Below the pieces are notes generated by a model that saw only the letters and a program-made list of their open reading frames with translations, was not told the DNA's origin and made no database searches. 64,000 bases of DNA, taken from positions 1,444,356 through 1,508,355 of the forward strand of contig KV748217.1 of assembly GCA_001692895.1 (NCBI GenBank). The letters run 5' to 3'. The stretch is from Cenococcum geophilum 1.58 (Eukaryota > Ascomycota > Dothideomycetes > Gloniales > Gloniaceae). The translations under genes were made by a program, and so were the position numbers. Of this stretch, positions 34,192 to 49,487 are shown piece by piece (within the stretch, counting starts at the first letter, position 1; each line of letters starts with the position of its first letter).

Positions 34192-36627
34192 ATTTGCCTA
34201 GTAGTTTCCTAGTCTTACTTTAGTTGTTCTTTTTGCTGCGGATGATAGGCTTTAGAGTAATAGGAAGGTAGGGGCTTTTAGTCCTATCTCTCCTCCTTCT
34301 CTCTACCCCATTGCCATCTTTACTAAAATATCCGCTTATTTATTCCCCTTAATGTCCACGTGTAACGGGACCTAGTATATTACTACCCGTATGCTTAGCA
34401 TCTGTATAGCTCGTAGTCTCTTATATACCCTATAGACTAGGTACTAGCCTAAGTAGTTTTATAGTTTAGCTACTGCTTATATTACTACTTAATTATCTAT
34501 AAATATTATTAATCTTCTAATTATTAGCGAGTACTTAAGTGCTAGGTTAAGAGCTAGCTATAGCCCTCTTAGCTCTCCCGCGTATACTATACTGACTTAG
34601 TTTATTCCTATATAGTTGGCTGCTTTAGCTTCTAGTTCGGGAATACACACTAAAGCTCCTACCTCTTTGTTAATTTTACTGCCGTCTATATATACCAGCA
34701 CGTGTTCTAGATTATTCTTAGCTTCTCGTATAATTTAGTTATATTTAAGCTTGCCTGCTTCTATCCCTTTAGTAATATAGATCTTTAGTGGCTTAGTTTA
34801 CGGGCAGATAATTTCCGGACGAATTACTTCTATAGAAGGTGTCTCTTTCCTAAGGCGGAGTGATACCGTGTACTCTAATTTCTAAAGAAGGCTGTACCAT
34901 TTAAACTTTAATAGGGCGGATCTCCGTAGTTATTAAATCTTATAGTATAATGGTGATCCTTTAATTTGGTTTAGAGAGGACTTAACCGCCTAGTAGAGCG
35001 ATATTTTAATTAGTGGAATATACATCTCTACTTCCAGTTTAGCCTTAGCAGTAGTTCTAAAAGCTCCTATTATAAGGCAAAGTGCTCTATACTAAATTCG
35101 TAGTAGAACTTAGTAGATATTCTTTATTTTATTTATAAAACTACGCCCTCTATCTAGTATATACCAGCAGGAGGCTGTATAAAGTATGCGTGGCATAACT
35201 ATAGCTATATAGAGTTGGCGTATATGTCCAGTTATAATACCCTATATAGATCCTGTAATACCTAAAAGGCATATAAGTTGGCTTATAGATCTTTCCGCCA
35301 TATAGTCTAGGTGCGCTTTCCCTATTAGCTTATTGTCTAATATAACGCCAAGGTATCTAGCTTTCGTTATTGGTTATACTGTTTAAGTTCTTCCGTCCTT
35401 TAGTGTAAGCGCTAGTGGATGCTTACATTCCTCTTCTAAGGCCTTCTTCCTAGGCCGTATAAAGTAGATAAGTTCGTACTTTTATAGTGCGAATACTAAG
35501 GCGTATCTATATGCCCACTTCTCTACTCTCTTGTACAGCATTAACAGCGTCTTTATTATCTCTTCTGTGTTTCTCCCGTTTACTATTATACTTATATTAT
35601 TAATGTACCCTATAACTAGGCCATGCCTTAGTCCGTCTTCGTCTATAGCAATATCTAAAAGATCGGCGTTATAGAAAAGGTATAATATTGGCGATATTGG
35701 TAAGCCTTAGGGAATTCCTATTAGTATAGGGAATCTTTTTAATGTTCCTTCTGGTAGTTTGATATATATAGACCTTCCTATAAGGAAGCTTTAGATCTAT
35801 TTAACTATTAGTATAGGGATTCTTTATTTCCGTAGGCAGTAAATAAGCCTCTGATGTAATATATTATTAAATACTCTACTTACATTAAGTATAAGCAGGC
35901 TTACTACGTCTTCGTCACCTGTTTACTATGCAGCGTATATCTTCTCTAGAAGGAGATATACTGCGTGTTTATAACCTACTGCTACTCTTCCACCTATATA
36001 GGTGTGTAGTAGGAGGCTATATACGTCCGCCATAAAGAGTATCCGTTTTGTAAGCACTTTGTCCATAACCTTACCTACTATATTTAGTAAGACTATTAGC
36101 CTATATATCTTAGGGTCCTTAAAGTCTCCTTTCTTTAGTTTTTTTAGTGCTATAGTAATTAATCTTTAAAAGTGTGTAGGGCAGTATCCTACTATAAGGC
36201 ATTAATTAAATAGTTGGGTTAATAGTTCTTTTAGTTCCTTTATAGCCTTATAAAGTACGCGGCTTAGGAGCTAATCCTCCCCTAGTACTTTATTAGGGCT
36301 AGTTATCTTAATAGCTTCTTTTACCTCCTAAGTTTTAATATCCGGGACCTATAGGGGGTTTAGATATTAGTAGTTGTATAGGTCTTTTAGATCTATAGGC
36401 GGTAGTATTAGAAAGAAGGAGGCCTTAAGGGCTGTTATCTTTCCTTCTATAGTACGTTGTGGGGTACCTATTGCGTTTTTAATATCCGGCGTAAATATAG
36501 TTCTTATAGTATTCCGTTTTTAGGCCTATACATATAGGGACCAGAGTCCCTTTATATCTTTAACCTCGCTTACTTTATTTCTATACTCTATTTTAGTTGC
36601 TTTCCTAATAGCTTTATCCTTCTCTTA
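34192..36627 (-). pseudogene. LINE ORF2, reverse transcriptase and RNase H
   Basis: Continues ORF2 after gypsy-2. Reverse transcriptase motifs include VSLLILNVSRVFNNI, FPILIGIP.GLPISPILYLF (about 35700) and LVIGYINNISIIVNG (about 35600), where the catalytic FADD/YIDD-type pair reads INN, a G-to-A change. RNase H follows as VYIDGSKINKEVGALV (about 34690), VYAGELRGL, IIFIDN and VPLHVDIKGNK.ADILVK (about 34370). The reading ends at the edge of element B and resumes at 31090. It is inactive through stops and catalytic changes. Confidence 0.85.
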
Positions 36628-37051
36628 TGTAACGGAACCTTATAGCAGGAACTACAATAGGCTCGTTATTAGGCTAGGTGTATAGGTGATGTAAATTAAA
36701 GTTAACAACGTAATAATAACTGGTGGAGTGGTTGCCTAATAGATTAACTCTAATTATATTCTAAGAATTACTATAAGGAAGAAACTATCTAGGTAGGGAT
36801 TAAGGGTCCTTAAATACACAACCGTACTTCTATAAAATCCTTCTTATATATAATATACGTATACTCTATCTACTCTATTACGGATTATATAGATCCTATA
36901 GATTATATAGATCACGTTACGTAACCTTAGTTACCATTCCTCGTTATATAGCTCTATCGGCTCCATTCTAGACCGTGCTTATATTAACCAACTAGCTTCT
37001 TCTAACTCTTCTCTAAGTAGTCGTAATATTGTTCTTAAAGCGTCCGTAACA
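36628..37051 (-). repeat. Gypsy-2 LTR, left
   Basis: 424 bp, TGTAACGGA to TCCGTAACA; partner of 50089-50512 and homologue of the gypsy-1 LTRs. Confidence 0.9.
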
Positions 37052-40000
37052 CTATCCCCCTCCTCTTTATTTTTATCCTTAAAGATTTAAAACATCTCTA
37101 AGTTATTTACTAGAGGTATAATATCCGTCTAATTAATTTGGTTAATATTGTTACTTATTATACCTAAAGCAATTTCTTCTTCCTTAACTGCTCATCGTGC
37201 TCGTACTATTACTGCAATACTATCTCTTAGTAAGATTATACTATCTTTATATTCTCGCTGTTTAAAAGAGGGGTTAGTTTATATTACGTTGGCGAACCTA
37301 TCTTTATAACAACTGTCCTCTTACTTAGAGTATACTAAAGCGAATATTCGTTTATCCTATGACGTTCGCTTTATCTCTAATACTAAATATACGCGACCTA
37401 TTACTCTTAATAGTTGTCTAGTTCCCTAATTAATTTATTTTAGGGTCTTATATTTAATCTACTGCTGCGCGGCTAGATAATAAGCTGTTTGTTACCCTAG
37501 CGGAATTATGTTATTCTTAGGACGCGGAGCAGGAGGCTACCAATACTCAACAGCGAGCCCTTAAGTCTCGTCTTGCGGCGTCCGCTCAATTAATCCGTCT
37601 TAAGAAAGTTCGTAAAAAGGTTCGTTTTAAGGAGTAGAAACTAGTAAAATAAGGTTTATAGGAACTTAGCAATAAAAGAACGGATTCTTCTCTAATAGAG
37701 AAAGAAATAGATCTAAGTAGCTCGGTAACTACTCTTCTTAGGTCCCCCTTAGGTAACTTATTCTTTAGTAATCCTTCTTTATTAATACTACCTAACCTAA
37801 TTTTTTTTAATACTCCTATACCTTTCTTATAGCATTCTTTAAATTCTTTAGTGGTTCCTAGGTAGTCTTAGTATAGCCTATCCACTTAACCTTGTACTAT
37901 ATTTTGTCGTTAATATCCTTATAACTAATAATCTTTAAAACTTGCTATTTATCCTCTTCCTATCCTTTATGTATGTCTGCCTTATAGACCGATAGCTTAA
38001 TATTCCTATATACTAGCTCTAGTATTATAATATGTTGTATAGGGTAGATCTTTATCTTAGCTAGTAGGTTTAACTTAAACGTAACCAGTAAAATTCTCTA
38101 CGTAATTTTAAAAGGTCCTAGTCTGACATAGTCTAACTTTTTACTTAGTTATCTACTTTTAAAGTTTTTATATAGTAGCTATACTTTATCTCCCTCCTTA
38201 AGATCTGGTCCCTTAGATCTCTTAGCATTATAGTACTTTTTTATTCTTTTTTATACTCCCCTTACTAATTCCATAAGGTTTACATAAAGATTTATTAACG
38301 TCTTTATTCTTTCTTTAGCTGTGCTACTTATTTTCTTCGCTTATTGTAGTAACAATAATATTCTTAGCTTATATCTATAATTTGCCTTAAATAGTAATAT
38401 ACCCATCCCTTCTTAAGGTGTTGTATTATATGCAAACTATATAACTAGTAATAGCAATACCTAATTGTTCTGTATATAATTAATATAATGCCTTAGATAC
38501 TGTTCTAGTGTCTAATTTAATCTTTCCGTTTAACTATCTGTCTATAGATAATATACAGTAAAAGTCGCTGCTCGAATCCCTTACTCGGCTAAAAATACTT
38601 CCTAAAATGCTGCTATAAATCTTGGATCTTTATCTGATATAATCTTACTTAGTGCTCTATACCTTATAAACATTTCTTTAACATAGATTCTTATAATATC
38701 TTCCGCTAATATTTCTTCTGTGCATGCTATAAAGTATCCCTACTTCGTAAGCTTATCCACTATTACTAAGATCGCGTTATAATCTCGTCTGGTAATAGGA
38801 TCTTTTAATTTTGGTAACTTAATAATAAAGTCCTATAATATAACCTCCTATAGTCTTTCTGGTATTTTAATAGGTTGTAGCCCTCTATATAGCTTATACC
38901 TTATTAGTTTATTTCTTTAGCAATCTAAACACTCTTTTATTACTTTTCTTGCGATATTTTAGATTCCATTGATAATATATTCTTCCTAAAGTCTTAACAC
39001 TAAGCCTATAGCTCCATTATGTCCTTAAGTTAATCTCTTATAAAATTCTTCCATAAATTGCTCTACTATGCTTCTTAGGATATACTTTACTTTTTAATTC
39101 TTATATATATCCGTTTATAGATCTTTTAGCTATACCTCTAGAATCCTTTATACCCAAAAGCTCTATAGTGACTTGTAAATTCTTCCTAGTTCCTCTTAAG
39201 TTGCTATAATCTTTAGATAATTATACCTAATTAATCCGTCTATATCTTTTCGCAGTAAAGCCCCTAATGGCTTTTCATTATTTTATAGTTTAGCTTTCTA
39301 ACTTAGAGCGTCTACTTGCGTATTATCTATACCTTTAGTATACTAAATCTTAAAATAGTATTCTATAAGCATCTTTGCCCATCTAACCTATCTTTAGTTA
39401 AGTTCCTTTATTGTTAGGAATCCTATTAGGTTCTTATAATCCATTTTAACTATAAATAGTTTCTCTATACCTTATAAGAATGCTCTCTATTCCTTTAATA
39501 CTATAACTATACCTAATAACTCCTTATTATAGATGTTATAGTTTAACTATAGTATACTACTAGGTGCTATCCATCTTAATATTTCTATATAAAGCATACC
39601 CTTAATATATAATCTAATATATCCGTTTCTATAACCATCTCTAGTGCTAGTTAATAGATCTTAAGAACTGGTTCCTAGGTAAACAACTCTTTAACTTTTT
39701 TAAATAATTCCTATTACTCCTTTCCCTATATTTACAGTTCTTCTTTTTTCGTTAATCGCGTAAATAGTTTAATATCTTTTAACTATTATGCTATAAACCT
39801 TCTGTAGTAATTGCAAAACCCTAAAAACAATCTTAACTGCGTAATATTCTCTAGTTCTTGCCAATTTACTATAGCCTTAATCTTTTTTAGATCTATACTA
39901 AGTTGGCCTAATTTAATAATAAATCTAATAAAATTGGTCTTTCTTATAAAGAACTTATATTTTTTAATTACTACTAGCATCTATTCTTCCTATAGTCTCT

Positions 40001-43000
40001 TTAAGACCCATTTAACGTATTTCCCGTATTCTTCCTTAGTTATTAAGTAAATAATAATATTGTTAAGATATACCATAACAAATTTATCTAAGTGTTCTCC
40101 TAATATANTGTTAATACGCTTTTAGAACGTTGCTAGTGCGTTTATAAGCCTAAATTATATAACTAATGGTTTATATAGTCCTTCCTTTAACCTAAAAGCC
40201 GCTTTCCATTTATTGTCTTCCTTAATTTTAATCTAATAGTATGCCTATCTTAGATCTATCTTTATAAAGATTTACGCATTACCTATTTTGTCTTAAATTT
40301 TGCTAATTAAGGGTAAAAGATATCTATCCTTCCTAGTAATACTATTTAACTATCTATAGTTAATACACAGCCTTAGTTTGCTATTTTTCTTTAGTATAAA
40401 TAGTACTGGATAACCTACTGATAACTGCGATAGTCTGATATATCCCTTTTGTAGGTTCTCCTAGACAAACTCTTTAAGTGCTTTACCTTCTTCTTTGGTA
40501 AGCTTATAGATTAGAAAGAACTTTAGACTTATTTTTGGTTCTAATTCTATCTTATAGTCCTATACTATATAATCTAACAACTTTTCACTTTCCGGTAACT
40601 ATAGTTTTTTGCCATACTTATGGTATCTTTTTAGTATATAACTTAAGCCTTACTTAGTCTCTTTATATATCGCTCTAACTTAGTACTATACTAACCTAGC
40701 TTATTATTATATCTTACGGCGTTAAGTATTTCTAATATTAACCTAACCTGTAATCTAATCAATTTTTAGATTATATTCCTATAACTAAGGCATCCCTAGT
40801 ACTGCCTTATCCCGTCCTAACGGTAGAATATTAAAAGACATCTTAATTTATCTTCCTTTAATAGTTATCTAAATAGGTCCTATTTTAAGACTAATAATTC
40901 CTCCTCTATAGGTTATTGGATCTCCTAAAATTGTAATTAATAGGTAAGGTTGCTCTTTCTGTCTATAAGGCAATCCCATTCTTTTAACTGCTGCTAGTAA
41001 GATATGGTTTTGCGTTACTCCACTATCTATTAGCGCTTTAAACTATTAATCTTACTATTTTATTTATAAATTTAGGTATTATCCTTAAATTCCTTTAAGG
41101 GTCTAAGGCTCTACTACTAGCTCCCTCTAGTCCTATAGGCCTCTACTTTTCCTAACTATTAGCTACTTAATCCTTATATACTTGGCTTATCTTTTAGCCA
41201 ATGCCTTATTTACTTTTTATCTTTAATATACTATAGATACGTATTCTCTAGGCATTCCTACTACTATTATCTATCTAAGTATTCTTCCGTAAGAAATCTT
41301 TCTGGTTAAAGTATTAAGTCTCCTAATTCCTAGACTTTTACTAAATACTAGCTATATATATACTTAGCATTCCTATATTATTGCTTATCTATTATCTAAT
41401 ATATCCTTATAAAGTATTTCCGATTCTTTTCCTTTAGATTTCTATATATCTTATATATATTGTCTATATATGCAATCCATAATAGCGTATAGTATACTAG
41501 GTGCTTTAGGTTAACTCTTAGTTTATCTTTACTCTTAAGTTTAAACCTCTGTTATGCTAATCTAAACGTTATAACTTTATTCGCAGGTACTAAGATACGC
41601 TTTTCGCTTCTCTAGTCCTCTAATTATTCCTCTAAATCCTTTAACGTTATAATTAAGGCCCCTTTAATGTAAGTTATAGCTTTTTCTATAATTAGGTGGT
41701 CCTAGATAACTTTCTCATCTAACTATATATAGAAATCTTCCTACTTGTTATTGTGTCGTTGCCTATACTACTTTTAGTACAGCTATTAAAGTATATACGG
41801 CTTATCCGTAAGGAAGTATCTTCTTATTACTATATTATAACAGCCCTTTATATATCGTTCTTTAAATCTAGTTAAAATTTCTAAATCCTCTTCTTATTCT
41901 AGTTTGGTAAGCCACTTAGCTCTTAATATGCCTACCCTAAGCCTATTAGTAATTCTTTATACTAGTAATCTATCCCTTATACGTCCCAATATACTAGATC
42001 TCTTGTCTAGTTTCTATTCTTGCCATAAGGTAATCCTTACCCTAAATTCTTCTATAGTTTCTTTCTTTTCGCGCCTTATAAGTAGATCCTTAAAGTCTTC
42101 TTGCTTCTTAATCTTAGTATTAATTTTTTGATTTTTAGGTTAAATACTATATTCTACTAATAAGTCCTTTAGGTCTATATATCTGTCTCCTAATCTAATT
42201 GCTATTTATGCTGCGGATTCTCTAATCTCGTTAATAGTCCTTATTTATATCTCGAAATCTTAGTTCTATAGGATTCTTAGTCCTAAGCTTGCTTCTTCCT
42301 TAAGCTTAGCTCCAGCCTTAGTCTAACTAGGCTTTCTTAGTATTCTCATCTCGTCTTAAGAGTCTTAAATCTCACTTATCTTGTCTTAAGAGTCTTATAC
42401 CTGTGGGAAACTCTATCCCAAGCTTATTTATATATCGCTAAACTAAGCTACTACTCTACTCTATTGGTTTCCGTCCGTTATAGGTCCTTAAGCTTACCTT
42501 ATCTCGTCTTAAGAATCTTAAGCTTTTAGCCTTTTACCTTTATCGAGTGCCGAAGTGGCTCGCTGTCCTACTTCTCTTACGTCTCGTAAAGCGATAGATA
42601 TTGTATCTAGTAGGGTCTTAATCTCTACTAATGTTCCCTATTTTATAGTGGAATTATCCTCTACCTCTTATATAATATCTCCGAGGTCCACGCGCTTCTA
42701 GTAAGCCGCTTCCGTTACCTTATCGTTATAAAATGTTTCACTTTTATTAAATTTATCGTCCTTAATGTCCGGTCTGCAAACTAGTTTATTAGTTCCTTTA
42801 TATTCCGCTAAATATAGCTCCTATAGCCAATAGCTTACGCCATACTTAGCGTCCTTATAAATTTAGCATGCGTTATTATAACAAAACGCGAAACTTTTAA
42901 TTAAACACTCTTTTGTTCCTCGCAGTACATTATTATCCCTCTATACGTGTATATCTTCTGCCCTTAGTCTAATTCCCTTTATTATATAGTAACTTTAACC

Positions 43001-43502
43001 ATCTTTACAATCCCTTATAAAATAACCTTATTTCCCGCAATTTATATAAGCTCCCTCTTTAAACTATTAACTTTATTATAGAGTCCGCCTAAACATCTTC
43101 TGCTACTAAGATTCCTGGTTTAGCCTCTACTCCTTAGTCCTATAATTACTAGATCCTTAACCCTTAGGTTTTTATAGTTTCTTACTCCATCTCTTATAGG
43201 CTTCTTTAGTACTACTTAGGTCTATTAGCTCTGCGCTATACTATAGTTTCTAACTTAGCTTTAGTCGTTGCGTACTCTACGCCTTATATAACTATAGAAC
43301 TCTATCCTAACCCTTTTTAGTCTGTTCCCTCTAGTAGATCTAATTATTAATCTTAATCGCTTAATCTATTAGTTCCCTTAGGGTATCCGCATCTTCCATT
43401 AGGATAATTACGTCCTAAACTTTAGCCTTAAGTCCTTGTTTATACTATGCTATAAGCGCCCTATTATTCCACTTAACTTATATCGCTAACGTCTAAAACT
43501 AT

Positions 43503-43703
43503 TGTTGGACTCACAAGGGGATATTACGTAGCTACGGTTCGTAGATAGTATAATAATTGTTCTTATATATTCTTCCAAGAAAGGGGAAGGGTAAGGAACT
43601 TAAGGTTCCTTACTACGCTAGTGCCGCGGCAACACGTGACGGCAACTTGCCTCACGTGACGGCAATTTGCCGCATATGGCGGCAATTTGCCCTATTCCCA
43701 ACA
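43503..43703 (-). repeat. Copia LTR, left
   Basis: 201 bp. Contains two CACGTGACGGCAA motifs and the imperfect repeat GGCAATTTGCC. Partner of 49289-49487. Confidence 0.9.
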
Positions 43704-46700
43704 CTGGCAACTCTTCTTTTTGTAGTTGCCATCTATAAACACCTATAGATTGCTACTATATAAAAGTACAAAGCTAAGGGGAAGAAGGAAAAGAGGAAGG
43801 GTGTTAGGGGGTTAACGCGAAGACGAGTGGGCCGCTAAGGCGCTAGTAGTAAGCGAGCCAATGGCGATTTTTTATGCCGGGCATGGAAAATCCTAATTGG
43901 CTAGATTAACGAATGGCGTCGGCAGAACTCCACGCCACCCGAATCAATTAGGCGCGGCGCTCTTGGCAAGAATCTAACCAATTAGACAACTTCGACCGGC
44001 GGTCGAAGTTCCATAAGATCTCAACTTCTCTAAATTTCCCTTTTAACCCAACCTTTAACTTATATATGTAGAGTATTTATATTAACAAATGTCCCTAGTG
44101 CCTTATTTAGGTTTACCTTTATTATCGCATCTACTAGGTTATCTTAGCCATTAATCCATTAAATCTTAAAGAGTTCTTAACGCTTATAGGATTACTAAAG
44201 TGCCATAATATCAATTATAAGACGCTTCTCCTTTATAGTGCCAAGCTTAACTAAACACTTATAGAGGGAGTATAAGTCGGTATACACGATTGTAGGAATA
44301 GCGGGAATTTTAAGTTGATCTGTAATTATCTTAAGAGTAGTTCCAATTGCAATTGCTATATTAACTCCGCCAACTATTCCATATATCTCTAACACTAGAA
44401 CGCTTTAAGTAACGCGTTTACTCTTAGTTAAGCTCTAATAGATAAAGTTACCGTAGATTATAAAGTCATTCTCTCTAGTAGATTCGTTTGCGATGATAAT
44501 CTTATATCCTAATTAGAAGCTAAAATCTTTATTATTAGCGAATAATCCATTAATAAATACGAAGATCTTAGTAGTGGGGAGATTAATAGGCATGTAGAGT
44601 AGCCCTCAGTTGAGATAATTTATCTGCTAAGAAAGGCGCTTATTTAGAGCAAGAACGTTATCCTTAGTTAGTTCCTAGTATTAGGCGGCAACAGAGAGAT
44701 TAAAGGAAGCCTTAGGTTAACAAATAAAAGCAACATAAGCCCCGTAAGCGCGTTATTCCACGTATCCTTATTTTAGAGAATTAATGTTAATAACGTTAAT
44801 CTTCTTGCCTTAACCCTTCTGGCGTAAAGCAATAGAATCCTTATTTATGGAAAGGATATATCTATTAAAGAGCAATAGTGTTATTAAATTAAGTCTTTCC
44901 TTTGGCTTTGCTATAAGATTTACCTTTACTAGCTTATCTTCTTTAAAAGCTAAGAATTGGTCGTCTCCTAAGATAATTATATCGTTAGTTTATATACCAA
45001 CAATTCCAAATGGAGTTCCTGTAGTTATAATAAGGAAGCAGGGATTAAATATAGAAGTAGTTATTAAAAGCTTCTCTTTATGGTGCTTACTATAAGTAGC
45101 CTACTAATAAGTTCCTGCCTTTGCGATTCCATATAATAGCTTAAGCATAACTATAATCATATCTTTAGGATACTGGTGGCGAATTTGCTCTAAAAGGTAT
45201 GCTAATATTAAGCGCTAAAGGTGCGTCTCTAATTAGGTGTAGGCTTAAGTAATATCTTATAAATAAATTGCTATTCTATTCTTTATTAAGGAGGGAGCTA
45301 ATATAATAATAACTCGCTAACTAGCTCGTTGAATCGTGGGAGATTGTATAAGAATTATCTCTTTATTATTATTGTTGTAACCTTAAATAATAAGCCTTAA
45401 TTTCTTAAATGGGGCGTTAATAGCTTTGCCCTTAATCTTATTAACCATTCTTAACTTAAAGATGCGAACTCTATTAAACTTAGTAGGGTTATATTTCTTG
45501 AATTTAAAGACTCCTCTTATAATAAGACCGTCAATCTCCTACTTATCGGATACTTAGAAAGGAGCTCCTAAGGTTATAATACAACCTTCCTTTTAGAGCT
45601 GTTTTGCGAGCTTAAAGTTAGCCTTCTCTTTAGCTGTTATAAAGGCCATTAATAACTTAACTCTACTCTCTATAGTAGTAACGAATTACTCTTTGAAATT
45701 AATAAGATATTAGTGATTTCGTAATCCCTTTAGGCGACCTCTACCGCGTCGTGGTTGCGGTATGTCTACTACAATTGTATTAGAATCACAGTCGCCTTCT
45801 AGGGCACGTTAATCGTGGTTTTTCTCTAGGGCATCTTCTAGGGTATCTTCTAGGGTATCCTGTAAAGGCTCGGAACTGTTATCTTTATAGTAGGGCCTAA
45901 TAACGGTTAAACGGAATTAAGTAGGTCTATAGGGCATCTAAAGAGTACAAGTTTAACTATTAATTGTAATGAGTTTATATGGGCCTAACCATCCTCCCTT
46001 TTTACACCATACCCGTACTTTAGATTAGAGTGGCAGATTAAGCGTAGTTAAGGTATTTGGGCCATTTCTTATTCCTAGTGCGTTATTAACCTGGCGCGTA
46101 GCGTATAGACGTCGTACCTCCTTTATTACTTTGCAAATAGCCTTAGCTCATTATATAATAGAGGGAGATAGTAGAGAATTATTAGTTATTTAAGGGTAGG
46201 CGCTAAAGACTAGTAATATAGGTACGAGTCCATCCGGGCCAGCGGAATTATTAACAGCTTTAACAGCCATTTACAAGGTAAGTTCTTTGCTAGCGTCCTT
46301 TAGTTCTAAAGAGATAATCTTATATACGCGGCGTAATAGTATATAATATCGCTCTACTTTTCTAATACTATTATATGCCTTAATAGGGACTTCCTTGACC
46401 TTAATTGCTATTGCCTTTATTTATTGTTGGAACTCTATAGATAAGAAGTTCTTTCCTACGTTATAGACGATTTAATTAGGGGGTCCTAGGTAGATATTAA
46501 TCCAGTATAACCAAAGGGTATCCTATACGTTCCTAGCTGACATATCCTTTAAGAATCGTGCGGCTTAAAAGGAGGTTAAGAAGTTAACAACTTAGAGTAC
46601 TAGCTTACCGCTAAGGTATATAACGTTGACAATGATATAGAAGTTAAAGTTATAGTTATCTTTAAGGGTAAACTTAAATCGGCCAGGGGACCTCTAGTTT

Positions 46701-49288
46701 ATTTAGCAGTAATAGCAGTATTTTATAAAATGCTTAATTACCTTAACCTTAACTTTATGGCCTACTCGCTAAAGAACCCTAAGTAATTAGTAAACTAATG
46801 GGTAACTAAAACGACGGTGTAGTTGGCGTAACTCTAACTTAGTTAAATGGCTTTAAGCAACACTCTTTTCTAGTTATTAAAGGAGCAGCTAAGGGTGACC
46901 CTACTTACGTATAATAGGCACCTGATTATCTCCCTGTACGAGTATATTCTTAAGGTTATTAAGCTTAACGCCTAGTTTGTCTATATCTCTAATATAAAAT
47001 AAAAACGGGGTGTTTATAGGAACAACGTGAAAAGTAATGTACCCTAAGGGGGTTTAAACCCTAATTGTGCCGAGAGAGATCGCAGTACCTTTGCTAAAAC
47101 GAATCGTGTGTTAGCCTGCCGTTAAATAGTTAATCTAAATAGAGCTATTAAGCTACTAAAGGGCTCAAACTTAAGGTTCTCCTACTATAGATACTCCTGC
47201 GGCTCTAGTATCCGGCATAATACTATAGAAGACGTTCGCCGAGTATCTATCGTTAAAGGAAAACGCGGAGCTCTCCTTTGGCTTATTAAAGATATCTAAC
47301 TTCGTGATAAAATGGAGCGTAGATTAGTCATTAAGAACAGCGACGGTTTATATACTATTTACCTTACCATACTCAGTAAAGTATTAGTCAGGTAAGTAGT
47401 CCTCAATTTCCATATCTATAAGGAGCTATTCGGTTTTATTAACCTCACCCTTAAGGTCTTTTACGCCTTTATATTAAACTAGGAAGCTTTAGAAGTAGGC
47501 CGTAGTAACCTTGTGATTTCTAACATTTCTTATACTTTAACGGAACTTATTATATACCTCTTTTCGCTTATTAAGGGAGTGTCTAGTTAACTAGCAATTT
47601 AGCTTCTTATAAATATAGCACTTCTTCTAGCAATTACTTTAAAATAAACCTCTATAAGGACCTCTATAATTACCTTATAGTTAACGTTAATTATACCCTT
47701 TGCCGTATTCCCTACTACGGCCGCCATATATTTAATTAGTCTAGTTATAATCGTGTTAGTTAAGAACACTTAGTTAGGTAGGGCTTTTAGTATAGAGCTG
47801 TTAAGATTCTTATATTCGCATCGCAGTACCTATAGCGGAGCGTAGCTCGGCATATACTCCTTTAAACGTATTTATAGGTTTATATAGCGCTAAGTTACAC
47901 TTAGGAACGCTACGGTATACTAAGATAACCTAGTCCCTTAGGCTATTCTTATTTTAGTAAGTTTTGGTAAGTCCGCATTAGATTTTTTAGAGTTTATTAA
48001 AGAGTAGTTAAAGGCACTCTAGGCGAGTCGTTATTGGGTTAGAAGCGATAACTCTCTAGAATATAGTCTCCCGCTATTTGGATATATAGAGTTGGCGGTT
48101 TTTATCGGTTTTAAAGTAGGCTCTAGTAAGCTAAAGCATTATATTAAAGCTATAGTTTTTACCTGCGATATAGTCGTAATAGAACGTCGCCGCCTGTCCC
48201 TTTAATATAATAGAGAAAGCATAATAGAACTAGTAGCGTTAAATTCTGACCTTATTATAGCAGTTATAAAAGACCTATAGTTTTGCTCTAAGTATATTAT
48301 ATAATTCTCCTTTAAACTTCTTCTCTTTATCTAAATATACCTTTATTAGATTCGTAACTTCTTAAAATAGAGGCTTATTAGTTAGCTGGGATAGAGGAGT
48401 TAGAGGTAGTAGAGGTAGAGGAAGAGCACCTCTAGGTGGTAAAGTACCTTTAGGTAGGAGAGTAGCGTTCTAGGGGTTTCGTTCTGAATTAAAGTTGCCT
48501 TTTAAAGAATATAGGTTAGTTTTGGGTTTCCGTAGTTAACGTATAATCTTAGCTTCCGTCTATACTAGTTCTTCTATACTAGTAAGAATGGCGTAAATAT
48601 TACTGGTAATTAGGTTACTGTCTTTAGTAATATATACCCTATTCCTTTAGAGGGAGTCTTAAAAATCCTAAATAATATTAATATTACTAAGTGCCTAGGT
48701 GTCGGCGGTCCATCCTATAAAATCCTCCCTAAAGTATTCCTATAACTATAAATCGGCATAGTAGCTATCTTAGTAGAATAGAATATGGTGTAGGAGAAAG
48801 CTGTTAACTTATTTTACGGTATAGGTTATTATATTAAAGGTAAATGCGTCCTAATCTTCATTAATAAGTTTCGCGTATATAGCTACCCCTAGTAGTAAGG
48901 AGTCTCTCTAGTTATTTAAAGTGGCTATAGTTATATCTTTAAAGGAAGGGAATATTAGTAGTATAGGGATTGTTATTTGGTACGCGTTTGTGACGTATAT
49001 TTATAATTATAGGGCTTAGAACCAGTTCTAGCCTTAAATCGCGAAGACTTATAACACGTGTTGTTCTGCGTGATAGACGCAAGAATCTATAATCTGGGGA
49101 AGGCTTAGGACCAGTTCTGGCCTTTAGATCCTTGGATTTATGGAAGAGTTTTATTTAAGGTTTAGGACTAGTTCTAACCTTAAAAGACAGCTTCCCTTAG
49201 TATAAGTAGCACTGGTATAGTGGCTTGTCTCTTCTTGGTAAATACCTAGCTGTTCTATAGTATAACTATAAAGTTAACTACTGATTAG

Positions 49289-49487
49289 TGTTGGACTCAA
49301 GGGGATATCACGTAGCTACGGTTTGTAGATAGTATAATGATTGTTCTTATATATTCTTCTAAGAAAGGGGAAAGGTAAGGAACTTAAGGTTTCTTACCAC
49401 GCTAGTGCCGCGGCAACACGTGACGGTAACTTGCCTTACGTGACGGCAATTTGCCGTATATGGCGGCAATTTGCCCTATTCCCAACA
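49289..49487 (-). repeat. Copia LTR, right
   Basis: 199 bp; same structure as 43503-43703, shorter by a 2-bp indel near the start. Confidence 0.9.

Larger units (their letters stand above)
43503..49487 (-). mobile_element. Ty1/copia LTR retrotransposon (fossil)
   Basis: A 5,985-bp element with short LTRs (43503-43703, 201 bp; 49289-49487, 199 bp), TGTTGG...CCAACA ends and the target duplication ACTAT at 43498-43502 and 49488-49492. It is coded on the minus strand in copia order: a zinc-knuckle-like segment near 47600, protease about 47150-47330, integrase about 46300-46900, reverse transcriptase about 44900-46000, RNase H about 44195-44395. The two LTRs differ by about ten transitions and a 2-bp indel. 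It is the youngest LTR insertion in this nest, yet already broken in many places by RIP. Confidence 0.88.
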
